A stretch of 64,000 nt of DNA, from the NCBI GenBank assembly GCA_963756815.1, contig CAVWPR010000013.1:1-64000 (forward strand), in the 5' to 3' direction. The stretch is from JAENVU01 sp963756815. GTDB taxonomy: Bacteria; Actinomycetota; Acidimicrobiia; IMCC26256; JAENVU01. A program made the position numbers and the translations under genes. The notes beneath the pieces are model-generated. The model ran no database searches. It worked only from the letters and a program-made list of their open reading frames with translations, and was not told the origin of the DNA. This document shows, piece after piece, positions 28,697 through 38,044 of this stretch (position 1 is its first letter; every line of letters starts with the position of its first letter).

Positions 28697-30733
28697 GTGG
28701 GGGCGGTTCGGAAGGACTGGGGGTACCGACCGCACCTCGACGGGGTGCGGACAGTGGCCGTGTACCTCGTCGTCGCGTTCCACGCCGGGCTCGTGCGACT
28801 TCGACGGCGGCTTCATTGGCGTGGACGTCTTCTTCGTCCTCTCCGGCTACCTCGTAACGAGCCTGCTCCTGCGCGACGTCGCGACGGTCGGCGGCGTACG
28901 GCTCCGGCAGTTCTACTCCCGTCGGATCAGACGCCTCCTGCCCGCCGGCCGTCGTGAACCTGACTGTCACCGCCGTCGTCTTCGCTGCGATCGCTTCCCC
29001 GATCGAGGCAGCGAATGCAGTCGGTGCGGTCCGCGCCGCTGCGCTCTATGTCGCCAACTGGTTCTTCATTGGCCAGTCGGCCGACTACTTCGCGCCGCAA
29101 TATTACGGCGAGCCCGGTGATCCACTACTGGTCGCTCTCCGTCGAGGAGCAGTTCTACATCCTGTGGCCGCTCTTGCTCAGTGGGCTCGTTCTGGCCGGA
29201 CGCCGACTGGCGTGGACTCGCGGACGCCTGGTCCAGGTCGGCGTTGTCGTGATCGGTCTGACGTCGTTGGTCTGGGCGCTCGCGCTTGCGCGTACCGATC
29301 CGAATCGCGCGACCTGCAACGTACACGCGGGCCTACCAACTGCTCGCCGGGGCGTGGTTGGCGCTCACCCCGGGTTCCATCGCCCGGGCGCGGGGATTCG
29401 TCGGTCGTCGCGTGCTCCCGTGGGTATCGGTCGCCGCACTGCTCGCACTCTTCGGCCTCGCGACGAGTGCGGTGCACGTCGGTCCGATCACGCGGGGGGT
29501 GGCGACGACGATCGCGACCCTGGTACTGCTGGTGTCCCTCGAGGCCGCCGACGGCGGCCTCGGCCGGCGGCTGCTTTCGATGCGTCCGATCGTGTACTTG
29601 GGCCGCATCTCGTACGGGACATACCTCTGGCACTGGCTGGTGATCCTCGTCCTCATCGACGCGTACCACCCGAGCCCGCTGGTGACCTTCGTCGTCGCGG
29701 CGTCCATCGCTTCGGCGATCGCGTCCCTGAGCTACCAGTTGCTCGAGATGCCCATCCGCACTGCCGCGTGCTCGACGGCAGGCGCGGAGCCGTCATCGCC
29801 GTCGGACTCGTCGCGAGCGTGCTCGTGGCGGCCGTGGTGGCACCGGCCGCGTTGCGCAACGACGCGGGACGTGCCGCTTCGGCCCGAGCGAACACCCACA
29901 GCGGGACACCCAACCATGCGAACTGGCAAGCCGCGAACGGCGACGTCTGCGAACTACCGCGACCTCAACGGTCGGGCGTGCGCCTCGCTGACCTTCTTCA
30001 AGCCGTGCCCCATTACCAAGGGCAATCACGGCTCGATCGCGCTCGTCGGTGACAGTCACGCCGGCATGCTGGTGCCGATGTTCCAGGACCTGGCCCGACA
30101 GCGCGATCTCTCGCTGACGGTCGTGCCCCTGCTGGCCTGCCCGTGGACCGAGGGGTGAGCTACGCGGGTGCCAATCCGACCTGCGTGCAAGAGCAACACC
30201 AGGTCTTCGACACGATCATCCCCAAGATCGATCCCGACATCGTGGTCCTTGCCCACCGCCCGGTCGACGACCCGACCAACAGCATCGCCCTCCGCGACCA
30301 GAAGCTCGGCAACCTCACGAACCCGGCGACACGTGAGCGAGCCCTGCGACGGAGCATCACCACCGTCGTCGACGGGCTCCACGCCGACCACCGCAAGGTC
30401 GTGATGATCGAGCCAATCCCGGTACCGCCGAAGGGAGACGATCCGCTCGTGTGCCTGTCCAAGGCCACCGTCCTCGAGCAGTGCCGCTTCGTCGCACCGA
30501 CGGGGCCACTGCGCCGAAGAACGGATCATGCGCGCACTCGCCGCCTCCACCGGCGGCGTGTGGTCGCTCGACCTCGACCGCCGCATCTGCCCGTTCCTCC
30601 CCATCTGCGATCCCCTCGTCGACGGCCTCGTGCCGAGACTCGACGACAACCACATCACCGTCACCTTCGGCCGCACGCTGCGAACCGCCGTCGAGCAGTT
30701 CCTCAACGCAACGGGGTACTCCCGGCACGCTGA
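28697..30733 (+). CDS. OafA-like acyltransferase 3 with SGNH domain, frameshifted
   Basis: This is a second membrane O-acyltransferase. Seen in order are YRPHLDGVRTVAVYLVVAFH (conserved Arg and His), GGFIGVDVFFVLSGYLVTSL, RLRQFYSRRIRRLLPA, IHYWSLSVEEQFYILWPLLL and YLGRISYGTYLWHWLVILVL, then the SGNH part: HGSIALVGDSHAGMLVPMFQ (catalytic Ser) and LVPRLDDNHITVTFGRTL (Asp-x-x-His-type pair). Frame changes lie near 28790, 28945, 29110, 29320, 29770, 29930, 30160 and 30510. Near 30710 a shift gives an end at 30733; without it the frame runs to 30908 through repeat copy B. Codon choice looks less GC-biased than its neighbours, suggesting transfer. Confidence 0.78.
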
Positions 30734-30873
30734 CGCCGGACAGCCGCCAGGTCGTTCGCCGTATCAGTTCCACGGTGCCTCCAGCTCGCGAAAGCATGTC
30801 GGCCGTTTCGCTCGCGAGGTCGAGCGACCGGACCGACCGCCCGCGGTGACCACACAAACCTTCTCCGTGACCG

Positions 30874-30914
30874 AGGTCGTGGCCAAGCGACCCGGCATCA
30901 CCGGGTAGGAACGA
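30874..30914 (+). repeat. Direct repeat, copy B of the dehydrogenase 3' end
   Basis: This stretch matches copy A over GAGGTC, GCCAAGCG and the 19 bases CGGCATCACCGGGTAGGAA (30893-30911), with a few substitutions. It lies just before the convergent csrA-like gene. The rest of a dehydrogenase gene is absent. Confidence 0.72.
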
Positions 30915-30919
30915 CGCCC

Positions 30920-31084
30920 CTACCGCCCGATGATCTCCTCGCGTCGGATCTCGACCTCATCGGGCGCAGTGATCGCGATGCGCACGGACTTCCCACTGAT
31001 GCGGGCGACCTCGACGCGGATCTCCCGGCCGTCGACTGAGAGCACGATGACCTGGCCTTCGGTACGGGTGAGCACGAGCGCCAC
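30920..31084 (-). CDS. csrA: CsrA-like RNA-binding regulator
   Basis: CsrA/RsmA dimers bind GGA motifs in mRNA leaders and change translation or stability. The 54-residue product aligns along its length with CsrA: ALVLTRTEGQVIVL for the MLxLTR strand, then IRVEVARISGKSVRIAITAP and DEVEIRREEIIGR. The two RNA-contact regions, the first strand with LTR and the C-terminal R-E-E-I with its Arg, are both present. The first loop is about three residues longer than in E. coli. An in-frame TGA lies four codons upstream, so GTG 31084 (or GTG 31078) is the start. The gene is shorter than common ORF cut-offs. No flagellar genes or fliW are nearby, which is unlike most csrA settings. Confidence 0.85.
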   Translation of the reverse strand: MALVLTRTEGQVIVLSVDGREIRVEVARISGKSVRIAITAPDEVEIRREEIIGR

Positions 31085-31407
31085 CGGCGCACGCTGTCAC
31101 ATTCCGGCGCGAAGCTCCATCTCGACGACCTCTGGGGCTGCGAGACCGGTGGCGATGGGAATCCGCCGTCGAGAGCCGATCGCGCTTCCATCGAGACGTA
31201 TCGGTTGTCGTGGAGGCGAAGCGAGAGTGGTCGACGTCAGGGCGAGGGCATCTCCGAGTCCGTCGCCCGTGGAGCGAGCACACGGTTCTCATCGCACGGC
31301 GCACGACCTCTCACCACGCAACGCAGTCATCGCCAAGCAGCTCGGCATGACCGAGTAGGAACCCAGCGGAAGGGCGCTCGTACCTGGCGGCAGCGTCGCG
31401 TTCGTCC
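31085..31407. other. Gap upstream of csrA-like gene
   Basis: No convincing gene is visible. On the minus strand one frame reads an open tail ending APEVVEMELRAGM with its stop about 12 nt before the csrA start, possibly the end of a broken upstream gene. On the plus strand the segment contains repeat copy C (31322-31362). Confidence 0.4.
31322..31362 (+). repeat. Direct repeat, copy C of the dehydrogenase 3' end
   Basis: This copy reads GTCATCGCCAAGCAGCTCGG, then GCATGACCGAGTAGGAA. It is close to copy A but differs at several positions, and it encodes VIAKQLGMTE plus a stop in the same frame. It may be the remnant of a different acyl-CoA dehydrogenase gene rather than a recent duplication. 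Confidence 0.65.
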
Positions 31408-31551
31408 TCAGAGGTCGACGCCCGCGGGCTCCGGTCTCGGGAGCGCGGCGTGGAGCGAGATCTCCAGGACGTGGACGCGTTCACGGAGTCGCGCGTTCTC
31501 AGCTTCGAGATCACGGACGCGACGGCGGAGTTGCCGGTGCATGCGCTTCAT
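31408..31551 (-). CDS. Very small coiled-coil protein
   Basis: The predicted 47-residue product (MKRMHRQLRRRVRDLEAENA, then RLRERVHVLEISLHAALPRP) has leucine-zipper-like heptads after a basic start, resembling a free dimerisation segment. GGCAGGAAC precedes ATG 31551, a weak ribosome-binding site with short spacing. The setting is a gene-poor accessory region. I do not recognise it, and chance coding is possible in such GC-rich DNA. Confidence 0.35.
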   Translation of the reverse strand: MKRMHRQLRRRVRDLEAENARLRERVHVLEISLHAALPRPEPAGVDL

Positions 31552-31701
31552 GTTCCTGCCCTTTTTCCTGCCCGTTACTGCTGTGAGCCTATCCAACCGA
31601 GCCGGCTCGACCAGCCATGGCGTCGCTCGCCGCGATGGTGAGCGCGGATCCTCGGGGACGGGGAGCGGGCCGGGGCCTGGCGCTCCGAGACAGGATGTCG
31701 G

Positions 31702-31899
31702 CTATTGCATCTGCCGGTTGGCGTAGGTGCCCTCCACCGGCCGCCACGTTCCGTTGCGCCACCGCTGGGCGTGACGATGGAGGCCGTTCGTGCCGCTGCA
31801 CCAGCGGATCTCGTCGTCCCGCGGCGCGGTGGCGTCGAACATCGCGCCACATCCGAGGGTCTTGCACCTTCGCACATCCACGCGGAGCCTGATACCCAC
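31702..31899 (-). CDS. Small Cys/His-containing protein, possible zinc binder
   Basis: The 65-residue product contains VRRCKTLGCGAMFDATAPRD and IRWCSGTNGLHRHAQRWRNG, giving a C-x4-C, then C and H-x-H arrangement that could hold a zinc ion. The composition is varied and not shadow-like, with Trp, Asn and Gln well represented. GTG 31899 is the furthest plausible start; GTG 31881 and 31875 are alternatives. It ends TYANRQMQ. No family is recognised; it lies in the accessory block upstream of the secreted hydrolase. Confidence 0.45.
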   Translation of the reverse strand: MGIRLRVDVRRCKTLGCGAMFDATAPRDDEIRWCSGTNGLHRHAQRWRNGTWRPVEGTYANRQMQ

Positions 31900-31967
31900 G
31901 TCGCCGCGGATTATGGGCGCGGCGCGACGGTCGTGACAGCGGCGACCGCGGCCGCGTCGGCGCCGTC

Positions 31968-33372
31968 CTAGTTCGGTACGGTCGAGCCTGCGGCCGCGGC
32001 GACGAGCTCGGACGCGTCCTCCGGGAGGATGAAGCCCTGGGCGAGGGCGGACGACACCGCGGCGGTCCACTGCGCGACGAACGCGGAGTGGCTCGGGTAG
32101 ATCGCCTGGAGCTGTGACGTCGTCAGCGGCACCGTGTTCCCGAAGAGGACACAGAAGCCCGTACCCGAGTTGATGCCCGTCAGCGTCGCGACCGGCGTGT
32201 CGACCTGCGGCGACCGGACCCCGCCGACGGCGTTGCCGTGCGCGTCGCGGACGAGGACGACCGGCGAGGTGGACGCGACCTGGAGCGGTGCCGCGGTCGG
32301 CGGTGGCGTGCCGTCACGAACCCACGCGTCGAGCGCGTGGTACGCGGACTGCAGCAGCCAGTGGTGCGGTCCGGCGTTCACCGGGTTCGTGCACCCGACG
32401 TTCTGCGGGCTGCGCATGAACGCGAACATCTGCGCCGCGCCGGCGCCGTTGCCGATGTCGGTGCCGCCGACCGAGATCGTGTACGAGTCCGCGTGCGACG
32501 TGCCGGCGAGCTCCCACTCGCGGAAGCGTCGCGGTGTCGGGCTGGCGGGCGCCGAGGTTCGAGCCGATGACGTCGCCCTCCGCCTGGACGACCATCACCG
32601 GTTGCGTCGAGGTCGTTGCGGATCGCAGCGGCGAGGGCACCGACACGTCCGGGAGCGGGGCCTGCGTGAGCTTGGAGCCACCGGACGAGCGGCTGTGCAC
32701 CATGAAGCCGTCGAACGCCTGCGCCGAGCGGGTGGATGCCGTCGATGTAGGTGACGAGGCGGCTGGCCGACTGCGACTCACCGGCGCCGATGACCCGTTG
32801 CGCGGTGAGGCCGCCGAGCACCGTCGCCGGGTTGGCGCGCACCTGCCGGCCGGCCTGGCTGAAGATGTCGTACGAGTAGCTGTCACCCGGGTGGACGAGC
32901 GTGCCGTACCGGTCCGGCTGCTGCGTCTTGAGCGCGTTGACCCCCACCGCCTGCGCGGAGACACCGACGTACGCGTCGCCCTGCCGGACGAACTCGTTGT
33001 GGGCCATGATCCAGTCGGTGGGGAGGTCCGCCCCGGCGGAGACGTTCAGCCACTCGACCACGACCGTGCCGCTGAACTTCGCCGGGTCGATGGGACGGAA
33101 CGTCGACCATCCGCGTCTTGAAGTTCGCGGCGTCAGCGTCCGGGGCGACGGTCCACTTGCCGTCATTGGTCAGCGGCGCCGTCGGGCTGTAGCTGCGGGC
33201 GAACCCGGAGAGGAACGCCTCGCTGCGCTGGTATCCGACCTGCGAGAGGTCGAAGGTCGCGAGCCCGATCGTGCCGGGCCCGGTGACCGGCGTCGCGATC
33301 GAGCACGAGGCCGAGGACGAGCGCCACCGCGATCGGCGCCACCAGGCGCTTGGTCCACACGCGTACTCGCAT
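31968..33372 (-). CDS. Secreted alpha/beta hydrolase-domain protein, frameshifted
   Basis: An N-terminal signal (MRVRVWTKRLVAPIAVALVL) implies export. The mature part resembles the large 'alpha/beta hydrolase domain' proteins of actinobacteria: SQVGYQRSEAFLSGFARSYS, PIDPAKFSGTVVVEWLNVSA, and the nucleophile region AQRVIGAGESQSASRLVTYI with Ser in G-E-S-Q-S. QPVMVVQAEGDVIGSNLGAR may carry the acid, and FREWELAGTSHADSYTISVG the His. The C-terminus ends VAAAAGSTVPN. Frame changes lie near 33300, 33110, 32740, 32590 and 32530. At about 467 residues it is normal for the group. GAGCGG precedes ATG 33372. The substrate is unknown. Confidence 0.75.
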
Positions 33373-33565
33373 GTCCGCTCCCCCGCTGATCGGTGCAAGT
33401 CCGGGAAAGGTAACCCAATCGACGGCGGGAGGCGCCCGCCGCCACGCGGCCGCGCGACCCGCGCGGGCCAGAAGGCCAGTGCCACACCAGATGAGCAAGT
33501 GGGCCGAGGACATCGACGAGGCCGCGTCGGCGTACTCGTCGGATCCGCCTGCGACCAACGCGTGA

Positions 33566-33592
33566 TTTCCGCCGCTTCGCGTAGCGGAAGAA
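33566..33592 (-). terminator. Possible hairpin terminator downstream of tRNA-Leu
   Basis: The sequence TTCCGCcGCT-loop-AGCGGAA can form a short GC-rich stem about 50 nt beyond the tRNA 3' end. No U-run follows, so support is weak. Confidence 0.3.
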
Positions 33593-33643
33593 CGTTCCCA
33601 CCGGGCCCGCGTCCGAAGCGCGACTCCGTGCAGGTCGGCGGGT

Positions 33644-33727
33644 GCCCGGGGCGGGATTCGAACCCGCACGATCCTCGCGGATCAGCGGATTTTGAGTCCG
33701 CCGTGTCTGCCATTCCACCACCCGGGC
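33644..33727 (-). tRNA. tRNA-Leu (anticodon CAA)
   Basis: On the minus strand an 84-nt type II tRNA is visible. The 7-bp acceptor stem pairs GCCCGGG with CCCGGGC, the D-arm region contains TGGCAGAC, and the anticodon stem-loop is GCGGA-CTCAAAA-TCCGC with anticodon CAA. A long variable arm follows, then the T-arm GCGGGTTCGAATCCCGC. The long variable arm and CAA anticodon identify leucine for UUG codons. The 3' CCA is not encoded; ACCC follows the acceptor stem. Confidence 0.97.
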
Positions 33728-34345
33728 GTGGGTGCGATCAGGCCCGCCACAACGGGCTGACCGGCAGCTCCCCGACCAACGGCTGACCACTGCGACCACG
33801 ATCGCAGCAGTCCTACAGCAGTCCGGCGAGAGCCAAGCGAACGGTAGCCGGGCCTTGTGTGGCGCCGGTCGTGGCTCGGCTTGCGTTGACCCGCCGAGAT
33901 CGGAGCCTGCGGTACAGGTGGTCGCCGGCGGAGACGGCGACGGTGGCGTGAGGGGAACGGACCACGTGCTGGTGGTGGTCGTGCTGGTGGTGGACGTGCT
34001 GGTGGTGATCGTGCTGGTGGTGGTCGTTGTGTGTACGTTGTCGTTGACGGTCGGTACCGACGCGGCCGCCCCATGTCGATGCCGGTCGCCTCGCTGCCCT
34101 CCCACGGTCCCCTGTTGTTGGGCGATTGTCGATATCGCCTCTCGGTGAATCGACCACGGTCTGGGTACGGACACACGGCTGGGCGCCCGCCATGCGGCTG
34201 GCGCAGCACCGACTTCCGTTTCACGAGGGAGAAGCATGGGTTCCGGTCGGCGGGTGCCGGGGGTGCAGTGGCCGGACTCCCGGCCGGGGACGGCGGTGCC
34301 GCGGTGTGGCGCCCGATACGACGCAGGCGTCGGCCAGGAGCAAGC
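33728..34345. other. Long gap between tRNA-Leu and CocE-type hydrolase
   Basis: This 618-nt stretch holds a 15-bp tandem repeat (33966-34025) but no gene I accept. On the minus strand one frame gives a Thr/Ser-rich run like the linkers of secreted actinobacterial proteins, so a broken secreted-protein gene is possible. No promoter is obvious. Confidence 0.4.
33966..34025. repeat. 15-bp tandem repeat, four units
   Basis: Four consecutive units of GTGCTGGTGGTGGTC (variants ending GGAC and GATC) run from 33966 to 34025. Read on the minus strand they encode Thr/Ser repeats in one frame and His/Gln/Asp repeats in another. Confidence 0.9.
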
Positions 34346-36750
34346 GTGAATCCCTCCGGCCGCGTGCTGATCGCGTCAGCGGAGCATTCATCGTCGTCGG
34401 AGGCCTGATCGCTGCCGCCACCGCCGCCGGGGTGCTGCGGACCGGAGGCAGCCCCGTCGTCCCGTGTCCGTCGACACCGGCGGACCAGCTCGTGGTGCGC
34501 GGCAGCGTCGAGCAGATCTACGTCGTCCACGCGGGGCCAGGGAAGCAGGTCACCATCGACGGTACCCGGCGACTGCCGGTTCGCACGACCGATGCCTTGG
34601 GCGGCCTCGTCGTCCGCGACGTCCCCGTCGGCCGATACTCCGTATCCGTCGAAGGTGATCGAAGCTCACCTCATGACGTCACCGTGGTCGGTCCAGACGA
34701 ACCACCTCCTTCGGACCTCTACAGCTCACAGACCATCGACATCGATCACCTCGGCGAGAACCCTGTGGACGGCTACATCACGACGCGCGATTGCAACCAG
34801 CTGTCGTATGTCGTGGAGCTACCGGGCGAACGACCGGCCGATGGCAGGTACAACGTTGTGATCTCCTACTCGGGCTACTCACCAGGCGTCCGCGACGTCT
34901 CCGGCGAGTACTCCTTCCAGCGACAGATGTTCGACGCGTTCACCGCAGCGGGGTACGCCGTCATCGGCGTGAACATGCGGGGCACCGGTTGCTCGACCGG
35001 AGCCTTCGATCTGATGGAGCAGCTCACCTGGCTGGACGGCTACGACGTGGTCGAGACCTTGCACGCCCAACGATGGGTCGACCGGATTGCGTTCGCCGAC
35101 AAGTCGTGGCCCGGCCTCAGCCAGCTCTTCGTGGCGTCGACCCGTCCGCCGCACCTCGACGCGATCGCGCCCGGTGCCGCCGTGGACGATCTCTACCGAG
35201 ACGTGCTGTACCCCGGCGGCATGAAGAACACGGGCTTCGGTATCAATTGGGCCGGCGCCCGTGATCGCGACAACGCACTGCCGCCCGAGAACGAGAACGT
35301 GAACGACATCATTCGCGGATCGAGCGCCCTCGACCGCACGTGCCGGGCGCACCTCGGGCTGCGCGGCCAGAACGTGAGCACGAGACGCGCGATCGAGACG
35401 CACCCGTCGTACGACGCGTACTGGCGGCTCCGAACCGCAGCGGTCAACAAGATCAGGGTGCCGACGCTGTTGACGGTGTCCTGGCAGGACGAGCAGGTGG
35501 GAAGCGGGGTGGCCGAGGCGATCCGGGACTTCTCGCCGTCGACCGAGGTCCGACTCGTCGGGACCAACGGGGATCACGAGGAGTACTTCCGCGGTCGACC
35601 CTGGGAGCTCGAGCTGGAGTTCCTCTGTGTCCATCTGGACCGTCACTGCCCGGCAGCCACCGTCGCCGACTACCGTCGGCGCGGACCCGTGACGATCCTG
35701 CTGGAGACGGATCGTCGTGGGTACCCGCGTACAGAGTTCAGCCAATCGCGTCCTGGCACTCGACGGCCCCGGCGCGACGTACCGGCTCGGATCGAACTTG
35801 CGCCCTGACCGTGGTGACGCCACGTCGTCCAGCAGCGTCTTCACCGAACGACACGAAGGCGCTGCGTGGTACCGACAGGACGACGGCCAGGCCACGTTCA
35901 CCTCGGGAGCTCTTGCGCACGACGTGATCATGGCGGGCACGGGCTCGGCCGACCTGTGGATCTCGGTTCCGCGGCCCCGACGTGATGTCGACCTGCGAGT
36001 GACCCTGAGCGACGTGCGGCCCGACGGTCAGGAGATGCTCGTGCAGAGCGGACTGCTTCGCGCCAGCTATCGGGCCCTCGCGGGGACGGTCACCCGGAGA
36101 CGCCTCTGCTCCCCTATCACTCCTACTCCGGAGCCTCGCCCCTGCAACCGGGTGAGCTCACGAAGGTCCGGGTCGGGATCCGCCCGTTCGCACACGCCTT
36201 CCGGGCGGGCTCTCGTCTCCGCCTCTCGATCGACACCCCCGATGGCGGGCCCGCGACCCTGTTGTGGCACTTCGACCCGCTTCCGGGCGAGTTCCCGGTC
36301 ACCATCGCCCACGACCCTGCGCATCCGAGTGCCGTCGTCCTACCGGTGGTGGATCTGCCGACCGGCGTCGCGCTCCGGTCAGGTCTCCCGAGCTGTGCCA
36401 CCACACAGTCGGAGCCGTGCCGACAGGCCTTCACGGTCGATCGGTTCACCGACGCAGCCGATACCCGCCCCGGGGACGGCCGATGCGTGACGGTCGGCGG
36501 CGGCTGTTCGCTGCGAGCTGCGATACAAGAAGCGAACGCGCTGCCGGGCGGCGCGACGATCCGTCTCGCCCGCGGCACGTACCGGCTGACGCTCACCGGC
36601 GCCGGCGGCGGCTCGATCGTCGTGGACGACTCAACGTTCATCGGAGGAGACCATTCGATTGTCGACGGTCGTCTCGTCGGTGGAGCACTCCACCGAGGCG
36701 ACCGCTCCGTGGCGCTCACGTCGGCGGGGACGACGTTCCTCAACCGCTGA
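34346..36750 (+). CDS. CocE/NonD-family hydrolase with CSLREA-like C-terminal tail, frameshifted
   Basis: This is probably an exported X-Pro dipeptidyl-peptidase/cocaine-esterase-type hydrolase. GTG 34346 follows AGGAG with good spacing; near 34380 the frame shifts into a hydrophobic segment GAFIVVGGLIAAATAAGVLR. Next come DGYITTRDCNQLSYVVELPG, AAGYAVIGVNMRGTGCSTGA (oxyanion region), the nucleophile region FADKSWPGLSQLFVASTRPP with Ser, VPTLLTVSWQDEQVGSGVAE and VRLVGTNGDHEEYFRGRPWE. After a shift near 35760 comes the jelly-roll C-domain. After another shift near 36090 a single frame joins it to a tail QAFTVDRFTDAADTRPGDGR...GCSLRAAIQEANALPGGATI, the CSLREA motif normally found in separate surface proteins. 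It ends at 36750. Confidence 0.75.
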
Positions 36751-36829
36751 GCAGCTGCGACGGCGCGCCGAACCGCCGGCGCGCCAAGATGCCGCACATC
36801 GACGCGTTGGGCGCGTAGGGTCGGCCGCC

Positions 36830-37799
36830 GTGCACACACGCGCCTGGCGAGGGTCCGAGGTCGTCGCGACGCGATTTCCCCATCGCGCGGGTGTCGGAGC
36901 ATCTCGAGGCCGAGCGGGAGATCGTCTGGGTGGACCTGTGTGCACCGGACGCCGACACGCTGCACGAGCTGGCCGGCGAGCTCGACCTGCACGAGCTCGC
37001 CGTCGAGGACGCGCTCGGCGAGCACCAACGACCGAAGGTCGACCGCTACCCCACCCACGCCTTCGTCACCTGTCACGCGATCCGCTGGCAACCGGGGACG
37101 CGGACCATCGACACCACGGAGATCGACTGCTTCGTGGGTGACCGCTGGCTGATCACGGTCCGCAAGGACGAGTCGTTCCCGGTCCCGGCGCTCATCGACC
37201 GATGGGAGCAGTCGGGCGATCTCATCGACCAGGGCGTCGGGTTCCTCCTCTACGGCCTGCTCGACCTCGTGGTCGACGGCTACTTCGACGCCGTCAACGG
37301 CTTCGACGACTACTACGACCAGGTCAGCGAGGGTCTCTTCGCCGACACGCCGCTCGACCCGCGTCAGCAACGCGACTGGTTCGAGGCCCGGCGCAGCCTG
37401 GTGCACTTCCACAAGCTGGTCGCACCGATGCGCGAGGTGGTGAGCGGGCTCATGCGCCGGGAGCACGGTGCGATCGCCGAGCCGCTCTACCCCTACTACC
37501 AGGACGTGTACGACCACGTCCTCCGGGTCGTGGAGTCCACCGACGCGCTGCGCGACCTCGTCGCCACGATCGTCGAGACCAACCTGAGCCTGCGCGACTA
37601 CCGCCAGAACCAGATCATGAAGAAGGTCACGAGTTGGGCGGCGATCATCGCGGTACCGACGCTCGTGACCGGTTACTACGGCATGAACGTCCCCTACCCC
37701 GGGTTCGCACGCCACTGGGGGGTCTGGTTCTCGACGGTCCTCATGCTGGTGGTCGTCGTCGCGTTGTGGGCGTCGTTCCGGCGACGCGACTGGCTCTGA
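36830..37799 (+). CDS. corA: CorA-family magnesium/cobalt transporter, one frameshift
   Basis: This inner-membrane, pentameric divalent-cation channel has a large cytoplasmic N-domain (EIVWVDLCAPDADTLHELAG, VEDALGEHQRPKVDRYPTHA) and a long coiled stalk. Two C-terminal helices follow, with the signature YGMNVPYPGFARHWG between SWAAIIAVPTLVTGY and VWFSTVLMLVVVVALWASF. GTG 36830 begins VHTRAWRGSEVVATRFP; near 36880, at a T/C run, the frame changes to RVSEHLEAEREIVW. Starting at GTG 36891 would lose the first strands. The C-terminus RRRDWL is typical. The gene stands alone between the hydrolase and the fab operon. Confidence 0.9.
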
Positions 37800-37855
37800 C
37801 CGGCGGTTCCGATCGCGGCGGTATCGTGCGGGCCGGCACGGCGGAGGGTTCCCAC

Positions 37856-38044
37856 ATGTGGATCGCGATCGGGGTGATCGCCGTCATCCTGCTGGTCATC
37901 GGCGTGCTCCTCGTCCCCGCGCGCCCGACGTCGAGCGACGGTCCGTTCCCGCTGGACGAGGAGGCCGAGGTGCTGTTGGGTGAGGCGCCGCCGGAACCTC
38001 CGTGGTGGGCCCCCACGGACGACGACGACGACGCCCGCCGATGA
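37856..38044 (+). CDS. Small single-pass membrane protein
   Basis: The 62-residue product starts MWIAIGVIAVILLVIGVLLV, one membrane helix, followed by a Pro/Glu/Asp-rich tail (EAPPEPPWWAPTDDDDDARR). GGAGGG lies about 8 nt before ATG 37856. Its stop overlaps fabD's ATG as ATGA, so it is the first gene of the fatty-acid operon. I do not recognise a family. A role in membrane attachment of the pathway would be pure speculation. Confidence 0.7.
   Translation: MWIAIGVIAVILLVIGVLLVPARPTSSDGPFPLDEEAEVLLGEAPPEPPWWAPTDDDDDARR

Noticed and set aside
33966..34025. CRISPR-like array
   Set aside because: The units are 15 bp, directly adjacent without spacers, and no cas gene is present.
33813..34193. 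His-rich 126-residue protein over the tandem repeat
   Set aside because: The His run comes only from reading the 15-bp repeat in one frame; the rest lacks any natural protein character and there is no good start.
36770..36793. Two GGCGCGCC palindromes downstream of the CocE-type gene as a regulatory site
   Set aside because: They can form a short GC hairpin, but 8-bp GC palindromes are expected in such DNA and there is no U-run or conserved context.
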